This document shows, piece by piece, positions 1 to 8,773 of a DNA stretch of 64,000 nt. Position numbers and translations under genes: made by a program. The DNA lies in the NCBI GenBank assembly GCA_002298785.1, contig DBMR01000106.1, positions 1 through 64,000 on the forward strand, read 5' to 3'. The first letter of the stretch is position 1. Each line of letters begins with the position of its first letter. The notes under the pieces were generated by a model, which was given only the letters and a program-made list of their open reading frames with translations, did no database searches and was not told the origin of the DNA. The stretch comes from Verrucomicrobia subdivision 3 bacterium UBA693. Lineage in GTDB: Bacteria; Verrucomicrobiota; Verrucomicrobiia; Limisphaerales; UBA8199.

Positions 1-368
1 TTTATCCGTGAGTCAACGGGCGGGGACTCGATGCCGAGGTAGGTGGTGATGTCGCGCAGCTCGAAGGCGTAGGTGTGCAGGGTCCATAAGGCCAGCGTCT
101 CGGGCGCCCATTTTGGCAGTACGACAAACCGGGTAAAGAGCCGGGTGAGCGTCTCGAGCAGCTCCGTGCCCGGGACGGGCTCGGGCCACATGCCGGGTTC
201 GGACGGCCAGGGTGAGCGGGAAGAGAATGGGTGATGTCGGTCCGGCGCGGGGCACGGGCCGGTCTCCGACAGAGGAGCAGGCGGGGGCGCAAAGGGAGGT
301 TCGGTGGGAACAGGGTTGGCCGGGTCGATCACGACCTCCGGCGCATTGAGATTGGTTTGATTATCCAT
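1..368 (-). CDS. DUF3631-like protein, N-terminal part (3' end beyond window)
   Basis: An open frame starts at the ATG at 368-366 and runs without a stop to the left edge, so about 122 N-terminal residues are visible. A strong ribosome binding site (GGAAGGA) lies about 8 bases before the ATG. The first 60 residues are proline-rich and low in complexity. They are followed by a segment beginning with WPEPV, then an LLETLTRLFTRFVVLP stretch and an ALWTLHTYAFE stretch. I associate this pattern with the region just before the P-loop in DUF3631-type proteins of plasmids and phages (primase/helicase-like ATPases). The Walker A motif expected soon after 'GIESP' is not in the visible part, which reads SPPVDSRI. 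The gene may therefore be divergent, frameshifted, or simply cut by the edge. The family assignment is from memory of the motif; the reading frame itself is clear. Confidence 0.6.
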   Translation of the reverse strand, partial: MDNQTNLNAPEVVIDPANPVPTEPPFAPPPAPLSETGPCPAPDRHHPFSSRSPWPSEPGMWPEPVPGTELLETLTRLFTRFVVLPKWAPETLALWTLHTYAFELRDITTYLGIESPPVDSRI

Positions 369-651
369 AGGTGTTTCCTTCCAGTTATGGACGAGCTTGC
401 CACAAGGGACAGGACAAAGGGTGTCCGACCCGGAAGATAAACCCGGGGGCAGGCGCGAGCTTGCCCAGGGCCTCCGCCGCCACGGGCCAAGGTGTGCGAA
501 CCTTGGCTGTACCATAGCATGCGAAGTGGTAATGAAATATATTAACAAAGCTATTGACAAATATTGGGCATATGCGATGGTGCCCGGCATAACACACGTG
601 CCAAATGCCAGCGCCTGGCGGGAGGAGAGCTTTTCCATCCGGGCCAATTAA
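369..651. other. Intergenic region without a convincing gene
   Basis: This spacer separates the divergent DUF3631-like gene and the Rhs remnant. It is more AT-rich around 525-575 and 640-660 than its surroundings. A plus-strand open frame at 397-651 has no recognisable composition or ribosome binding site and is not reported as a gene. No clear promoter pair was found. The in-frame stop at 649-651 marks the left limit of the Rhs reading frame. Confidence 0.5.
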
Positions 652-2208
652 TTACTAATTGACAAGGCCGGACAGATCCTGAGGGTGGTGGGCCGGGAGA
701 GCGGGGGCAGTCCGAGCCGGTTGAACGAGCGGTTTGGCTACAAGTACGATGCCGCCGGGAATCTGAATTGCCGGACGAATTACATCTTCGAGCAGACCTT
801 CAATGTGAATAACCTGAACCAGTTGACCAACGTGACCCGGCCTGCTGTCGGCTTGGGCAACCCGTTTGTGGTGTCTGGGACAACCAGCGGAGGAGCCACC
901 AACGTTAATTTGTCCGGCACCGGGATGTCCCCGAGCACGCCAGCACTGTACGCGGACGGCACCTGGGCGTTCTTCGGCGCCGCGCTGGCCGATGGCACGA
1001 ACACCTTTACCGCCGTGGCCATGGACGGCCTTGGGCGCACGGATACCAACACCGTGAGCGTTTATCTGCCCCAGACAGTGTCGTACAGTTACGACTCGAA
1101 TGGAAACTTGCTGAGCGATGGGCGGCGCGGATTTGATTACGACGACGAGAACCAATTGATCCGGGTTACCATCACGAACTCGACTCGGAGCGACTTTGCC
1201 TATGACGGCAAGATGCGTCGCCGGGTGCGGGTGGAATGCACGTGGGTGAGCGGTGCCTGGGTGACGAACGAAATCGTGCGCTATGTTTATGATGGCAACC
1301 TGGTCGTGCAGGAACGGCATTTCGTGCCGCAACCAGCGGGGGAGATCTTGCAGCAGGTGATCAGCTACACGCGTGCCAAGGACCTGAGCGGTTCCCTCGA
1401 AGGCGCTGGCGGCATCGGCGGTCTCTTGGCACGCTCCGACCTCTCAACCCTCAACTTTCAGCCCTCAACTTCCCACTCGTACTACCACGCCGACGGGAAC
1501 GGCAACGTGACATGCCTGATCGACACAAACCAGGTCGTCGTCGCCAAGTATTTATATGAGGCGTTCGGCAACATCATTAGTCAAACCGGCCCGCTCGCCG
1601 ATGCGAACCTTTACCGGTTCTCCAGCAAGGAGTTTCATCAACCGTCAGGGTTGGTTTATTATCTATACCGGTATTATGAACCAAGTTTGCAGAGGTGGAT
1701 AAATCGAGATCCGCTCGGGGATGCCGCACGGGTCAGGGTTGTTTTGCGAAGACTGCCGAAGATTGAGCAGCAATTACACAGCTCGGTTCCACAGCTCGAG
1801 TTTGCAGGAAGACATGGGCTTTATGGGTTTGCCGAAAATGAACCTATCGGTGCCGTTGATCCACTTGGCTTGTATGGGAATCGAATTTCCGGCCCAGATG
1901 GTCCCGTGGGTCCTTCAACACCTTACGAGCCGGGCGGGGTTTTCAACCCAGGTGGCTGTCCTTGCCGCACTCATTGGGGTGTTGACCCGAATTGCATCCT
2001 CGACATTTGGGAAATGATGAATGGTGGATTTCCAGGCTGGGCGGGCCAGGTGGTGGCTGGTTTTGGTCTAACTCTTGGAGCGGAGCTCGGCACGGGCATT
2101 GTGCAGGCTTGGTCCGGTGCTATTGGTGTTGCTTTGATGGGATGGGAATTTGGAACCCTGGTCGGCGCAGCTATCAACCCACTGTGCTATGGATGTCAGC
2201 CAGACTAA
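652..2208 (+). pseudogene. 5'-truncated Rhs-repeat protein with variable C-terminal tip
   Basis: The frame is open from 652; the first usable start is GTG 685, giving 507 residues against well over 1000 for complete Rhs/YD-repeat proteins. YD repeats are visible (YKYDAAGNL, YSYDSNGNLL, FDYDDENQLIRV, YHADGNGNV). The conserved Rhs core follows: RFSSKEFHQPSGLVYYLYRYYEP, RWINRDPLGD, then GLYGFAENEPIGAVDPLGL. This ends in the PxxxxDPxGL motif of the self-cleaving core junction. About 25 residues are inserted between the RDPLGD and GLYG blocks. After DPLGL comes a 108-residue tip containing CPC, a glycine-rich hydrophobic stretch of about 50 residues, and a CYGC end. Coding sequence begins abruptly in mid-repeat with no signal peptide. 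It is therefore either a displaced Rhs 'orphan' cassette that recombines with a full gene, or a dead remnant. Rhs tips are usually toxins; that role here is inference. Confidence 0.75.
1438..1478 (+). repeat. CTCAAC-type peptide repeat inserted in the Rhs frame
   Basis: The stretch contains three near-copies of a CCCTCAAC/TTTCAGC unit and is translated as STLNFQPSTS between a YD-repeat linker and YYHADGNGNV. Insertions of this TLNxQPST type turn up in coding and non-coding DNA of verrucomicrobia, from memory. It keeps the frame open and looks like a dispersed repeat rather than Rhs sequence. Confidence 0.5.
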
Positions 2209-2297
2209 GAGCCCAGGCCTGCCCACTCAAAGGCGCAGTACGCATTTATGCCAAATTGGCTGTCTCGCTCCAGACAACTATTAAATAGGGGATCAAT

Positions 2298-2549
2298 ATG
2301 AAGGCCACACGAGTTTTGCGGTATGCACTGTCGATGGGGACGGCTCTCACCGCAGTTGCGACTTTATCTCTGTACGCGAGATCCCATGCTCGGTTTGCTT
2401 GGATTTACCTATGCGTGACGGTTTTCCAGATTTGTATGCTTGTTTTCATCCTGAGACGTGGTGATCAAGTTATTGGCGTGGAGAAGCCAAAGGCAGACAA
2501 TGTTCACAATGAGGTGGAAATGCAAAGTCGTGATACCCCCTCCCGCTAG
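2298..2549 (+). CDS. Small two-helix membrane protein, candidate Rhs-tip immunity protein
   Basis: This 83-residue frame starts at an ATG preceded by AGGGGATCAAT, a reasonable ribosome binding site, 89 bases after the Rhs stop. Two hydrophobic segments are visible, at roughly residues 12-27 and 33-52, followed by a charged cytoplasmic-type tail rich in E, K, D and R. No family is recognised. Its position right behind the variable tip of an Rhs protein, its small size and its lower GC content are what one expects of an immunity gene. A membrane location would fit a tip that itself has a long glycine-rich hydrophobic segment and might act on membranes. That link is inference from gene order alone; nothing in the protein shows immunity function. 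Confidence 0.5.
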   Translation: MKATRVLRYALSMGTALTAVATLSLYARSHARFAWIYLCVTVFQICMLVFILRRGDQVIGVEKPKADNVHNEVEMQSRDTPSR

Positions 2550-2607
2550 GACATACCTAGGACGTAAAGCGGCCAGCCTTGTGTTCTGTGACCCACGCCT
2601 CGCTCAA

Positions 2608-2634
2608 CGTCGAAGGGGGTCAGACCCTAGAAAA
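2608..2634 (+). repeat. Imperfect direct repeat, left copy
   Basis: The copy reads CGTCGAAGGGGGTCAGACCC followed by TAGAAAA. A closely similar block lies at 3441-3466. The two copies differ by a few substitutions and one base of length and enclose about 0.8 kb without genes. Confidence 0.5.
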
Positions 2635-3057
2635 GATTCCGGTGAAAAGCCGGGGGTTTTTCAGCAGGGTTTTTTGCGCTGAAATGGGGGGGCGAAAACT
2701 CTGCTGGTATTATCTGCCACTGCAGGTATAGGCAGCGGGGTTGAACGAGGTGGTTACTCAGCCGTGGGTGTGGGCCTGAATGTCTGCCCGTGAGGTCCCC
2801 AGCGGGCAAAACCGGCCCTGCCGGAGCTTAATTGGCGGCTGGTGCAGCGTGGGCTGGCAGCGCGGATAATGCTTGTTGGATTTGCCACCCGATTCGCCGC
2901 AGCCACCCCCCAAAATCCAACTGGGAACCTGATCAACCATGAGCAAAATCTGGAGCGGCTGAAGAAACGCGTATGGTCGAGGCAAAAGAGCATTCGCACG
3001 CATCGCTGACATCCGGCGATGCCTAAGACCAAAATCTGTAATTGGCGTGATTTCTCA

Positions 3058-3215
3058 GCACCAGCGGTGCGGCATGTTTATAGTACGCGATCCGATAGAA
3101 CATTCCCCAAGCTCCAGCGGAGCGGCATGATTGCAGCCGAAACCACGGCGAAGGTGTCGCTCCGATGGAGCTGGGAAGATCAATCTTTATGGTTTGGAAA
3201 CTATAAACATGGCGC
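3058..3215. repeat. Cluster of short palindromic (REP-like) repeats
   Basis: Two direct copies are visible: GCACCAGCGGTGCGGCATG plus TTTATAG at 3058-3083, and GCTCCAGCGGAGCGGCATG at 3111-3129. Partial inverted copies follow: GCTCCGATGGAGC at 3159-3171, and CTATAAACATGGCGC at 3201-3215, which reverses the CATGTTTATAG end. Each unit contains an inverted repeat (GCxCC..GGxGC), typical of REP elements moved by REP-associated transposases. No transposase is seen nearby. Confidence 0.55.
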
Positions 3216-3440
3216 TCGTCCCGAGCTGGGGAGGCCGAAGAACGTCACCGAAGCTTTGGTCGAGTCCGGCGTCGCCAAAACCCGCTCCGACGTTGCGTTT
3301 GCGGTTGAGTTTGAAGCCATCCGAGGGCAATTCCACGCCCTTTACTCCCATCCTGTCGACAAGAAGAAAGTCCGCGGGATTCACGGAACCCTACATCTTG
3401 AGCTAAGCCCGGCTGAGGCTTCCCTTTTCCCGACGCGGCG

Positions 3441-3466
3441 CGTCGATGGGGTCGGACCGTAGAAAA
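3441..3466 (+). repeat. Imperfect direct repeat, right copy
   Basis: The copy reads CGTCGATGGGGTCGGACCG followed by TAGAAAA and is the partner of the block at 2608-2634. It is followed at once by a second GGGGTC. Confidence 0.5.
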
Positions 3467-3698
3467 ATGGGGTCAATACTGCAGTTCAGAGTTTTCCAAG
3501 CGGGTCTCGATGGGACTCGGCGGGGTTCCGGGACGGCTTGGGTCCCCCTTTGGGACGACTAAAAGATCAAAATCACCCAATGTTTACAGCCTTTGGACGC
3601 TGGGACGGCTTTTTTTCAGGGTATGCCCCCCTCCGCCCGCCATCGTCTGATCCCGTAAAGTCTGCGCATCGTGTCCGGGCTGAGTTCTCGGTCGGAGC

Positions 3699-3720
3699 GC
3701 GAGCTTCCAAGCTCGCTTTT
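3699..3720 (+). repeat. Perfect 8-bp inverted repeat followed by TTTT
   Basis: GCGAGCTT and AAGCTCGC flank a CC dinucleotide and are followed by four T residues. It could act as a terminator on the plus strand, but there is no gene upstream to end. A REP-like repeat is as likely. Confidence 0.4.
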
Positions 3721-3810
3721 GCAGGTACGAACAGGAGGCCAACGCACGCATGAATTCGCCTCAACGCCGCGAGGGTTAACCGCGGCAGGTATCCGGACGA
3801 TGTAAGCGGA

Positions 3811-3824
3811 CGTGGACGTCCACG
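3811..3824. repeat. 14-bp perfect palindrome
   Basis: CGTGGACGTCCACG is a perfect palindrome about 250 bases before kdsD. It may be part of the same family of dispersed intergenic palindromes. No regulator can be assigned. Confidence 0.35.
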
Positions 3825-4077
3825 CTCCTGTTCTTCATCAGTGTCCACTTAGCGATTATTAGCGGTTTCCTCCTGCCGGACGGAACGCTGATCTTCGCTG
3901 ATACACGCTAACGCTTCGACCCCAATTCCCCACTCCCTTCCGCGTCTTCCGTTTAGTCCGCGGTTTGGCTCTGCGGCCGAATTTCAGTCACCGCCCCGTC
4001 CGACCTGCCTTCTGGAGCAGAACGTTGGCCGAGACTGCGGTGCGGCTTTCAGATTGAACTGCGGCGCGCTTCGCGCC

Positions 4078-5061
<984 letters not shown>

Positions 5062-5081
5062 AGTTCCCCTAACAACCATAT

Positions 5082-5834
5082 ATGCGTAATCTATTCGTTC
5101 TTGGCGCGGCGCTGGCCCTTCTCGCGAGCGGGGCGAACGCGGCAAATTCCTCCATGCAGACACCCCAACAATTCACCTACCGCAAGACCTTAGATCTTAC
5201 CCTCAATTATCTCCTGTTCCTGCCCAAGGGCTACGAGGACAAAGGCGAAAAGAAGTGGCCCCTGATCCTGTTCCTGCACGGGGCGGGCGAGCGCGGCAAT
5301 GATATTTGGAAGGTGGCCGTCCACGGCCCACCCAAGCAAGCGACCAACCTGGTCGAATTCCCGTTTATCGTGGTGTCGCCCCAGTGCCCGGATAACCAGG
5401 TGTGGAAAAGCGAAGAACTCCTGCGTTTGCTGGATGACGTCCGTGGGAAATACGCCGTGGATCCCACGCGGGTCTACTTGACGGGCCTGAGCATGGGAGG
5501 CTACGGCACGTGGAGCCTGGGGCTGACCCATCCGGAACAGTTCGCCGCCATCGCCCCGATTTGTGGTGGCGGGGAAATCATCAATGTCCTGCTGGCTGGG
5601 CCGCGGACGAAAGCCCTGCAAACGATGGGGATTTGGGCGTTCCATGGCGCCAAGGATAGTGTGGTGCCATTGCAGGAATCAGAGCGCATGGTCAACGCGC
5701 TGGGCAAAATTGGCGTGAAAGCCAAACTCACCGTTTACCCTGAAGCCGACCATGATTCCTGGTCCGAGACGTATAAGAACCCGGAGTTTTACCAGTGGCT
5801 ATTGCAGCACCAGCGGGCGCCGCAAGCCAAGTAG
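5082..5834 (+). CDS. Secreted alpha/beta hydrolase (esterase/PHB-depolymerase-like)
   Basis: The 250-residue protein has a typical signal peptide (MRNLFVLGAALALLASGANA). The mature part is a compact alpha/beta-hydrolase fold. LFLHGAGERG forms the oxyanion region, GLSMGGYG the nucleophile elbow (Ser), GAKDSVVP the acid (Asp), and EADHDSW the catalytic His. Proteins of this shape are usually annotated as phospholipase/carboxylesterase or prolyl-oligopeptidase-like and hydrolyse esters, including acyl groups on polysaccharides. The substrate cannot be told from the sequence. It starts 20 bases after kdsD and could be co-transcribed. A hairpin between its stop and the convergent HIT gene may end transcription. 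Confidence 0.8.
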   Translation: MRNLFVLGAALALLASGANAANSSMQTPQQFTYRKTLDLTLNYLLFLPKGYEDKGEKKWPLILFLHGAGERGNDIWKVAVHGPPKQATNLVEFPFIVVSPQCPDNQVWKSEELLRLLDDVRGKYAVDPTRVYLTGLSMGGYGTWSLGLTHPEQFAAIAPICGGGEIINVLLAGPRTKALQTMGIWAFHGAKDSVVPLQESERMVNALGKIGVKAKLTVYPEADHDSWSETYKNPEFYQWLLQHQRAPQAK

Positions 5835-5854
5835 GGCCGGATTGATTTGACGGG

Positions 5855-5880
5855 GCCCGGCTGAGAGGCTCCCGCCGGGC
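5855..5880. terminator. Candidate bidirectional terminator hairpin
   Basis: GCCCGGC and GCCGGGC form a perfect 7-bp stem around a 12-base loop, between the convergent hydrolase and HIT genes. There is no T tract, so intrinsic termination is uncertain. Confidence 0.4.
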
Positions 5881-5910
5881 GTGGCCGGTCTTGAGCGAGA
5901 CTGCTACCGA

Positions 5911-6255
5911 TCATCCGGGCGGCCACGACATCGACCGCCCGCCCAGGATGTGGCAGTGGAGGTGCGGCACGGCTTCCCCGGCATCCGGTCCGTTATTGAA
6001 CACAAGGCGGTATCCGGAGCGTTCCAATCCCAGTTGCCGGGCGACCTCGCCGGCCTTGAGCAGGAGGTGGCCCAACACCTGGTGATCGGACGGTTTGGCC
6101 TCGCTGATCCGCGGGATCGGTTGTTTGGGGACAATCAAGACATGCACCGGCGCCTGGGGCTTGATGTCCTTGAATGCCAGCACGAAATCGTCTTCGTAAA
6201 CAATCGCCGCCGGGATTTCCCGCGCGACAATCTTTTCAAACAGCGTCTTGCTCAT
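5911..6255 (-). CDS. HIT-family nucleotide-binding hydrolase
   Basis: This 114-residue protein fits the HINT/PKCI branch of histidine triad hydrolases, which cleave nucleoside phosphoramidates or dinucleotides. It begins MSKTLFEKIVAREIPA, the usual N-terminus, with VYEDDFVLAFKDI and APVHVLIVPK in the middle. The active-site triad HLHCHILGG lies near the C-terminus. The frame stays open 32 codons further upstream, but the family start is clearly the ATG at 6255. It is divergent from the S9 peptidase with 94 bases between the starts. Confidence 0.88.
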   Translation of the reverse strand: MSKTLFEKIVAREIPAAIVYEDDFVLAFKDIKPQAPVHVLIVPKQPIPRISEAKPSDHQVLGHLLLKAGEVARQLGLERSGYRLVFNNGPDAGEAVPHLHCHILGGRSMSWPPG

Positions 6256-6349
6256 GCCGGGCAAGGTGCGGCGCGACCCGGCGCGAGTCAAGGCGGAGGG
6301 GACGCGGTTGCGGTTGCCTGGCGCCAATATTCTCTCCACACTGCGCTTC

Positions 6350-8770
6350 ATGCGTCCGCTGTTACTGACGATTTGTATGACGATGCTTTCCCTCCGTCCT
6401 GGGCTCAGCCAGGTTACTTATCAAAAACCGCCAGCCGAGGTATTGGACATATTGCACGCCCCGGTCACGCCGGAGGTCTCCTTAAGCCCGACACGCGAGC
6501 ACTTGCTATTGATGGGGCGCGAGCGCTATCCGGACATTGCCGAACTGGCTCGCCCGATGCTGGGGCTGGCGGGGGTGCGCATCAATCCCGCGAATTCCGG
6601 CCCACAGCGCACGCCGCAGTATATCAGCATCAGCGTTCAGCGGGTCAGCGATGGTCGACAACAAGCCGTCGATTTGCCGGCAGGTGTCCGCATGGGTTCA
6701 CCGGCGTGGTCGCCGGATGGGCAACGCTTCGCTTTTGCCATTTACGGTCCCGAGCGGATCGAGCTTTGGGTGGCGGACACCGTCGCCGCGCGGGCGCGTC
6801 AAATTAAGGGAGTCGTGCTCAACGGGGTTATGGGCGCGCCGTTCCAGTGGATGCCGGATGGCCGCACGTTGCTTTGCCGCGCGATTCCGGAAGGACGCGG
6901 TCCGGCCCCGAAGTCCCCCACAGCGCCCGTGGGCCCGAACATCCAGGAGAGCTTCGGAAAATCCGCTCCCAGCCGGACTCACCAGGACTTGCTCAAGAGC
7001 TCACATGACGAAGCGTTGTTCGAGTATTACTTTTCGCAGCAGATGCTCCTGGTGAATAGCGACAGCGGCCAGGTCACGCCGCTGGGCGGTCCCGGACTTT
7101 ACAGCATGTTTGATCCTGCACCGGGCGGGCGCTATTTCCTGGTGGCTACGCTGGCCAAACCCTTTCCGCGGTTGCTGACGGTCTCCGGATTTCCTCGAGA
7201 AGTGGACGTGTGGGGAGCGGATGGCAAGGTGGCGACGCACCTGGCGACTTTGCCCTCACATGAAGGAGTGCCGATTGAAGGGGTGATCACTGGGCCGCGC
7301 GGCCATGGCTGGCGTTCCACCGCCGAGGCCACCGTCGTTTGGGCGGAGGCCCTGGATGGTGGCGATCCCAAAACCAAAGCGTCGCACCGGGACAAATTGA
7401 TGATGCTTAGCGCGAACTTCCAGGAACCACCGCGCGAGTTCATGCGGCTGGAACATCGATTCGCCGGCCTGACCTGGGGCGAAAAAGACGGATTAGTGCT
7501 CGTTTCAGATTATGACCGGGACCGGCGCTGGACCCGCACGTTCCTGGCGCGGATGGATCAGCCAACGCAAACGCCTAAGATTATCTGGGACAGGTCGGTG
7601 CGCGACCGTTACGGGGACCCAGGCGAACCGTTGATGCGTACCTTGCCCAATGGGGAACGGGTTATATGGCAGACGGGCGAAAATATCTATTTGAGCGGCG
7701 GTGGAGCGTCACCGGCTGGGGACTATCCGTTTTTGGATCAGTTCAATCTGCAGACGTTGAAAACGGAACGGTTGTTCCGCAGTGCGGAAGGCACTTACGA
7801 GAGCGTGGTGGCGATAATGAAAGATGCGCCCCAGTTGGCCGTTCTGACTCGGCATGAAACGCCCGTGAGTCCTCCGAACTACCTGGTGCGCTCGGGCAAA
7901 GCGATGTCGGAAAAGGCCGCGCTCACGCAGTTTGCGGACCCTACGCCCCAGGTGCGTGCGATCTCTCGTCAGCTCGTGACTTACAAGCGGGCTGATGGCG
8001 TGCCGCTGTCGTTCACGCTTTACCTGCCGGCAGGTTACCAGCCCGGAACCCGTCTGCCCACGGTAGTGTGGGCCTACCCGCTCGAATTTAACGATGCGGG
8101 GACCGCGGGACAGGTGGCCGGATCCACCAACCGGTTCACCACGATCCTGGGTACGTCACACCTTTTCTTCCTGGCAATGGGCTACGCCGTGCTCGACAAC
8201 GCGACGATGCCCATCGTGGGTTCGCCGGAGACCATGAACGACACGTTCATCGACCAGATTATTGCCAGTGCCCGGGCGGCGATTGACCAGGCGACGGCCA
8301 TGGGGGTGACCGATCCGGAACGGGTGGGGGTGGGCGGCCATAGCTACGGCGCATTCATGACGGCCAACTTGCTGGCGCATTCGCGCCTGTTCCGAGCAGG
8401 CATCGCCCGAAGCGGCGCCTACAATCGAACCCTGACTCCGTTTGGATTCCAAGGTGAGCGTCGTACGTTTTGGGAGGCGCCCGAGACCTACAATCGCCTT
8501 TCCCCATTCAACTACGCGCAGGACATCAAGGACCCGATTTTGCTGATCCACGGTGAAAACGATGATAACGATGGGACGTTCCCCATTCAGAGCCAGCGGC
8601 TGTTTCAGGCCATCAAAGGCAATGGTGGCAACGTGAGGTACGTAACCCTGCCGTATGAGGCCCACGGTTACGCTGCCCGTCAATCCATCGAGCACACGTT
8701 GTACGAGATGATCACGTGGTTCGATGCGCACGTGAAACACGCCCCGCCTCGTGCGGCAGGCGCCAAGTAG
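6350..8770 (+). CDS. Secreted S9-family prolyl oligopeptidase-like peptidase
   Basis: The 806-residue protein starts with a signal peptide (MRPLLLTICMTMLSLRPGLSQ). An upstream in-frame ATG at 6248 would bury this signal, so ATG 6350 was chosen. The first 550 residues form the beta-propeller-like region. It opens with YQKPPAEVLDILHAPVTPEV, which I associate with the S9D glutamyl-endopeptidase/aminopeptidase-like group. The C-terminal hydrolase domain shows GVGGHSYGAFM (catalytic Ser), LLIHGENDDND (Asp) and LPYEAHGY (His). It probably degrades peptides in the periplasm. It converges on threonine synthase with only three bases between the stops, so neither gene has room for a private terminator. 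Confidence 0.85.
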   Translation: MRPLLLTICMTMLSLRPGLSQVTYQKPPAEVLDILHAPVTPEVSLSPTREHLLLMGRERYPDIAELARPMLGLAGVRINPANSGPQRTPQYISISVQRVSDGRQQAVDLPAGVRMGSPAWSPDGQRFAFAIYGPERIELWVADTVAARARQIKGVVLNGVMGAPFQWMPDGRTLLCRAIPEGRGPAPKSPTAPVGPNIQESFGKSAPSRTHQDLLKSSHDEALFEYYFSQQMLLVNSDSGQVTPLGGPGLYSMFDPAPGGRYFLVATLAKPFPRLLTVSGFPREVDVWGADGKVATHLATLPSHEGVPIEGVITGPRGHGWRSTAEATVVWAEALDGGDPKTKASHRDKLMMLSANFQEPPREFMRLEHRFAGLTWGEKDGLVLVSDYDRDRRWTRTFLARMDQPTQTPKIIWDRSVRDRYGDPGEPLMRTLPNGERVIWQTGENIYLSGGGASPAGDYPFLDQFNLQTLKTERLFRSAEGTYESVVAIMKDAPQLAVLTRHETPVSPPNYLVRSGKAMSEKAALTQFADPTPQVRAISRQLVTYKRADGVPLSFTLYLPAGYQPGTRLPTVVWAYPLEFNDAGTAGQVAGSTNRFTTILGTSHLFFLAMGYAVLDNATMPIVGSPETMNDTFIDQIIASARAAIDQATAMGVTDPERVGVGGHSYGAFMTANLLAHSRLFRAGIARSGAYNRTLTPFGFQGERRTFWEAPETYNRLSPFNYAQDIKDPILLIHGENDDNDGTFPIQSQRLFQAIKGNGGNVRYVTLPYEAHGYAARQSIEHTLYEMITWFDAHVKHAPPRAAGAK

Positions 8771-8773
8771 TTC

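Larger units (their letters stand above)
2550..4053. other. 1.5-kb gene-poor region with degenerate repeats
   Basis: No open frame here looks like a real gene in any of the six frames. The region holds an imperfect direct repeat pair at 2608-2634 and 3441-3466, short palindromic repeats at 3058-3215, a hairpin at 3699-3716 and a palindrome at 3811-3824, each listed separately. A plus-strand frame at 3019-3462 (147 codons) translates straight through the palindromic repeats. Its second half, ending PTRRVDGVGP, runs into the right-hand direct repeat, so it is probably not a functional gene. The pattern resembles a decayed mobile segment or a repeat island between the accessory region and the housekeeping genes. 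Confidence 0.5.

Noticed and set aside
397..651. Plus-strand open frame of 84 codons before the Rhs remnant
   Set aside because: No ribosome binding site, no family resemblance, and composition unlike the real genes nearby.
3019..3462. Plus-strand open frame of 147 codons in the repeat region
   Set aside because: It translates through the REP-like units and ends inside the right-hand direct repeat, so it looks like repeat DNA that happens to be open.
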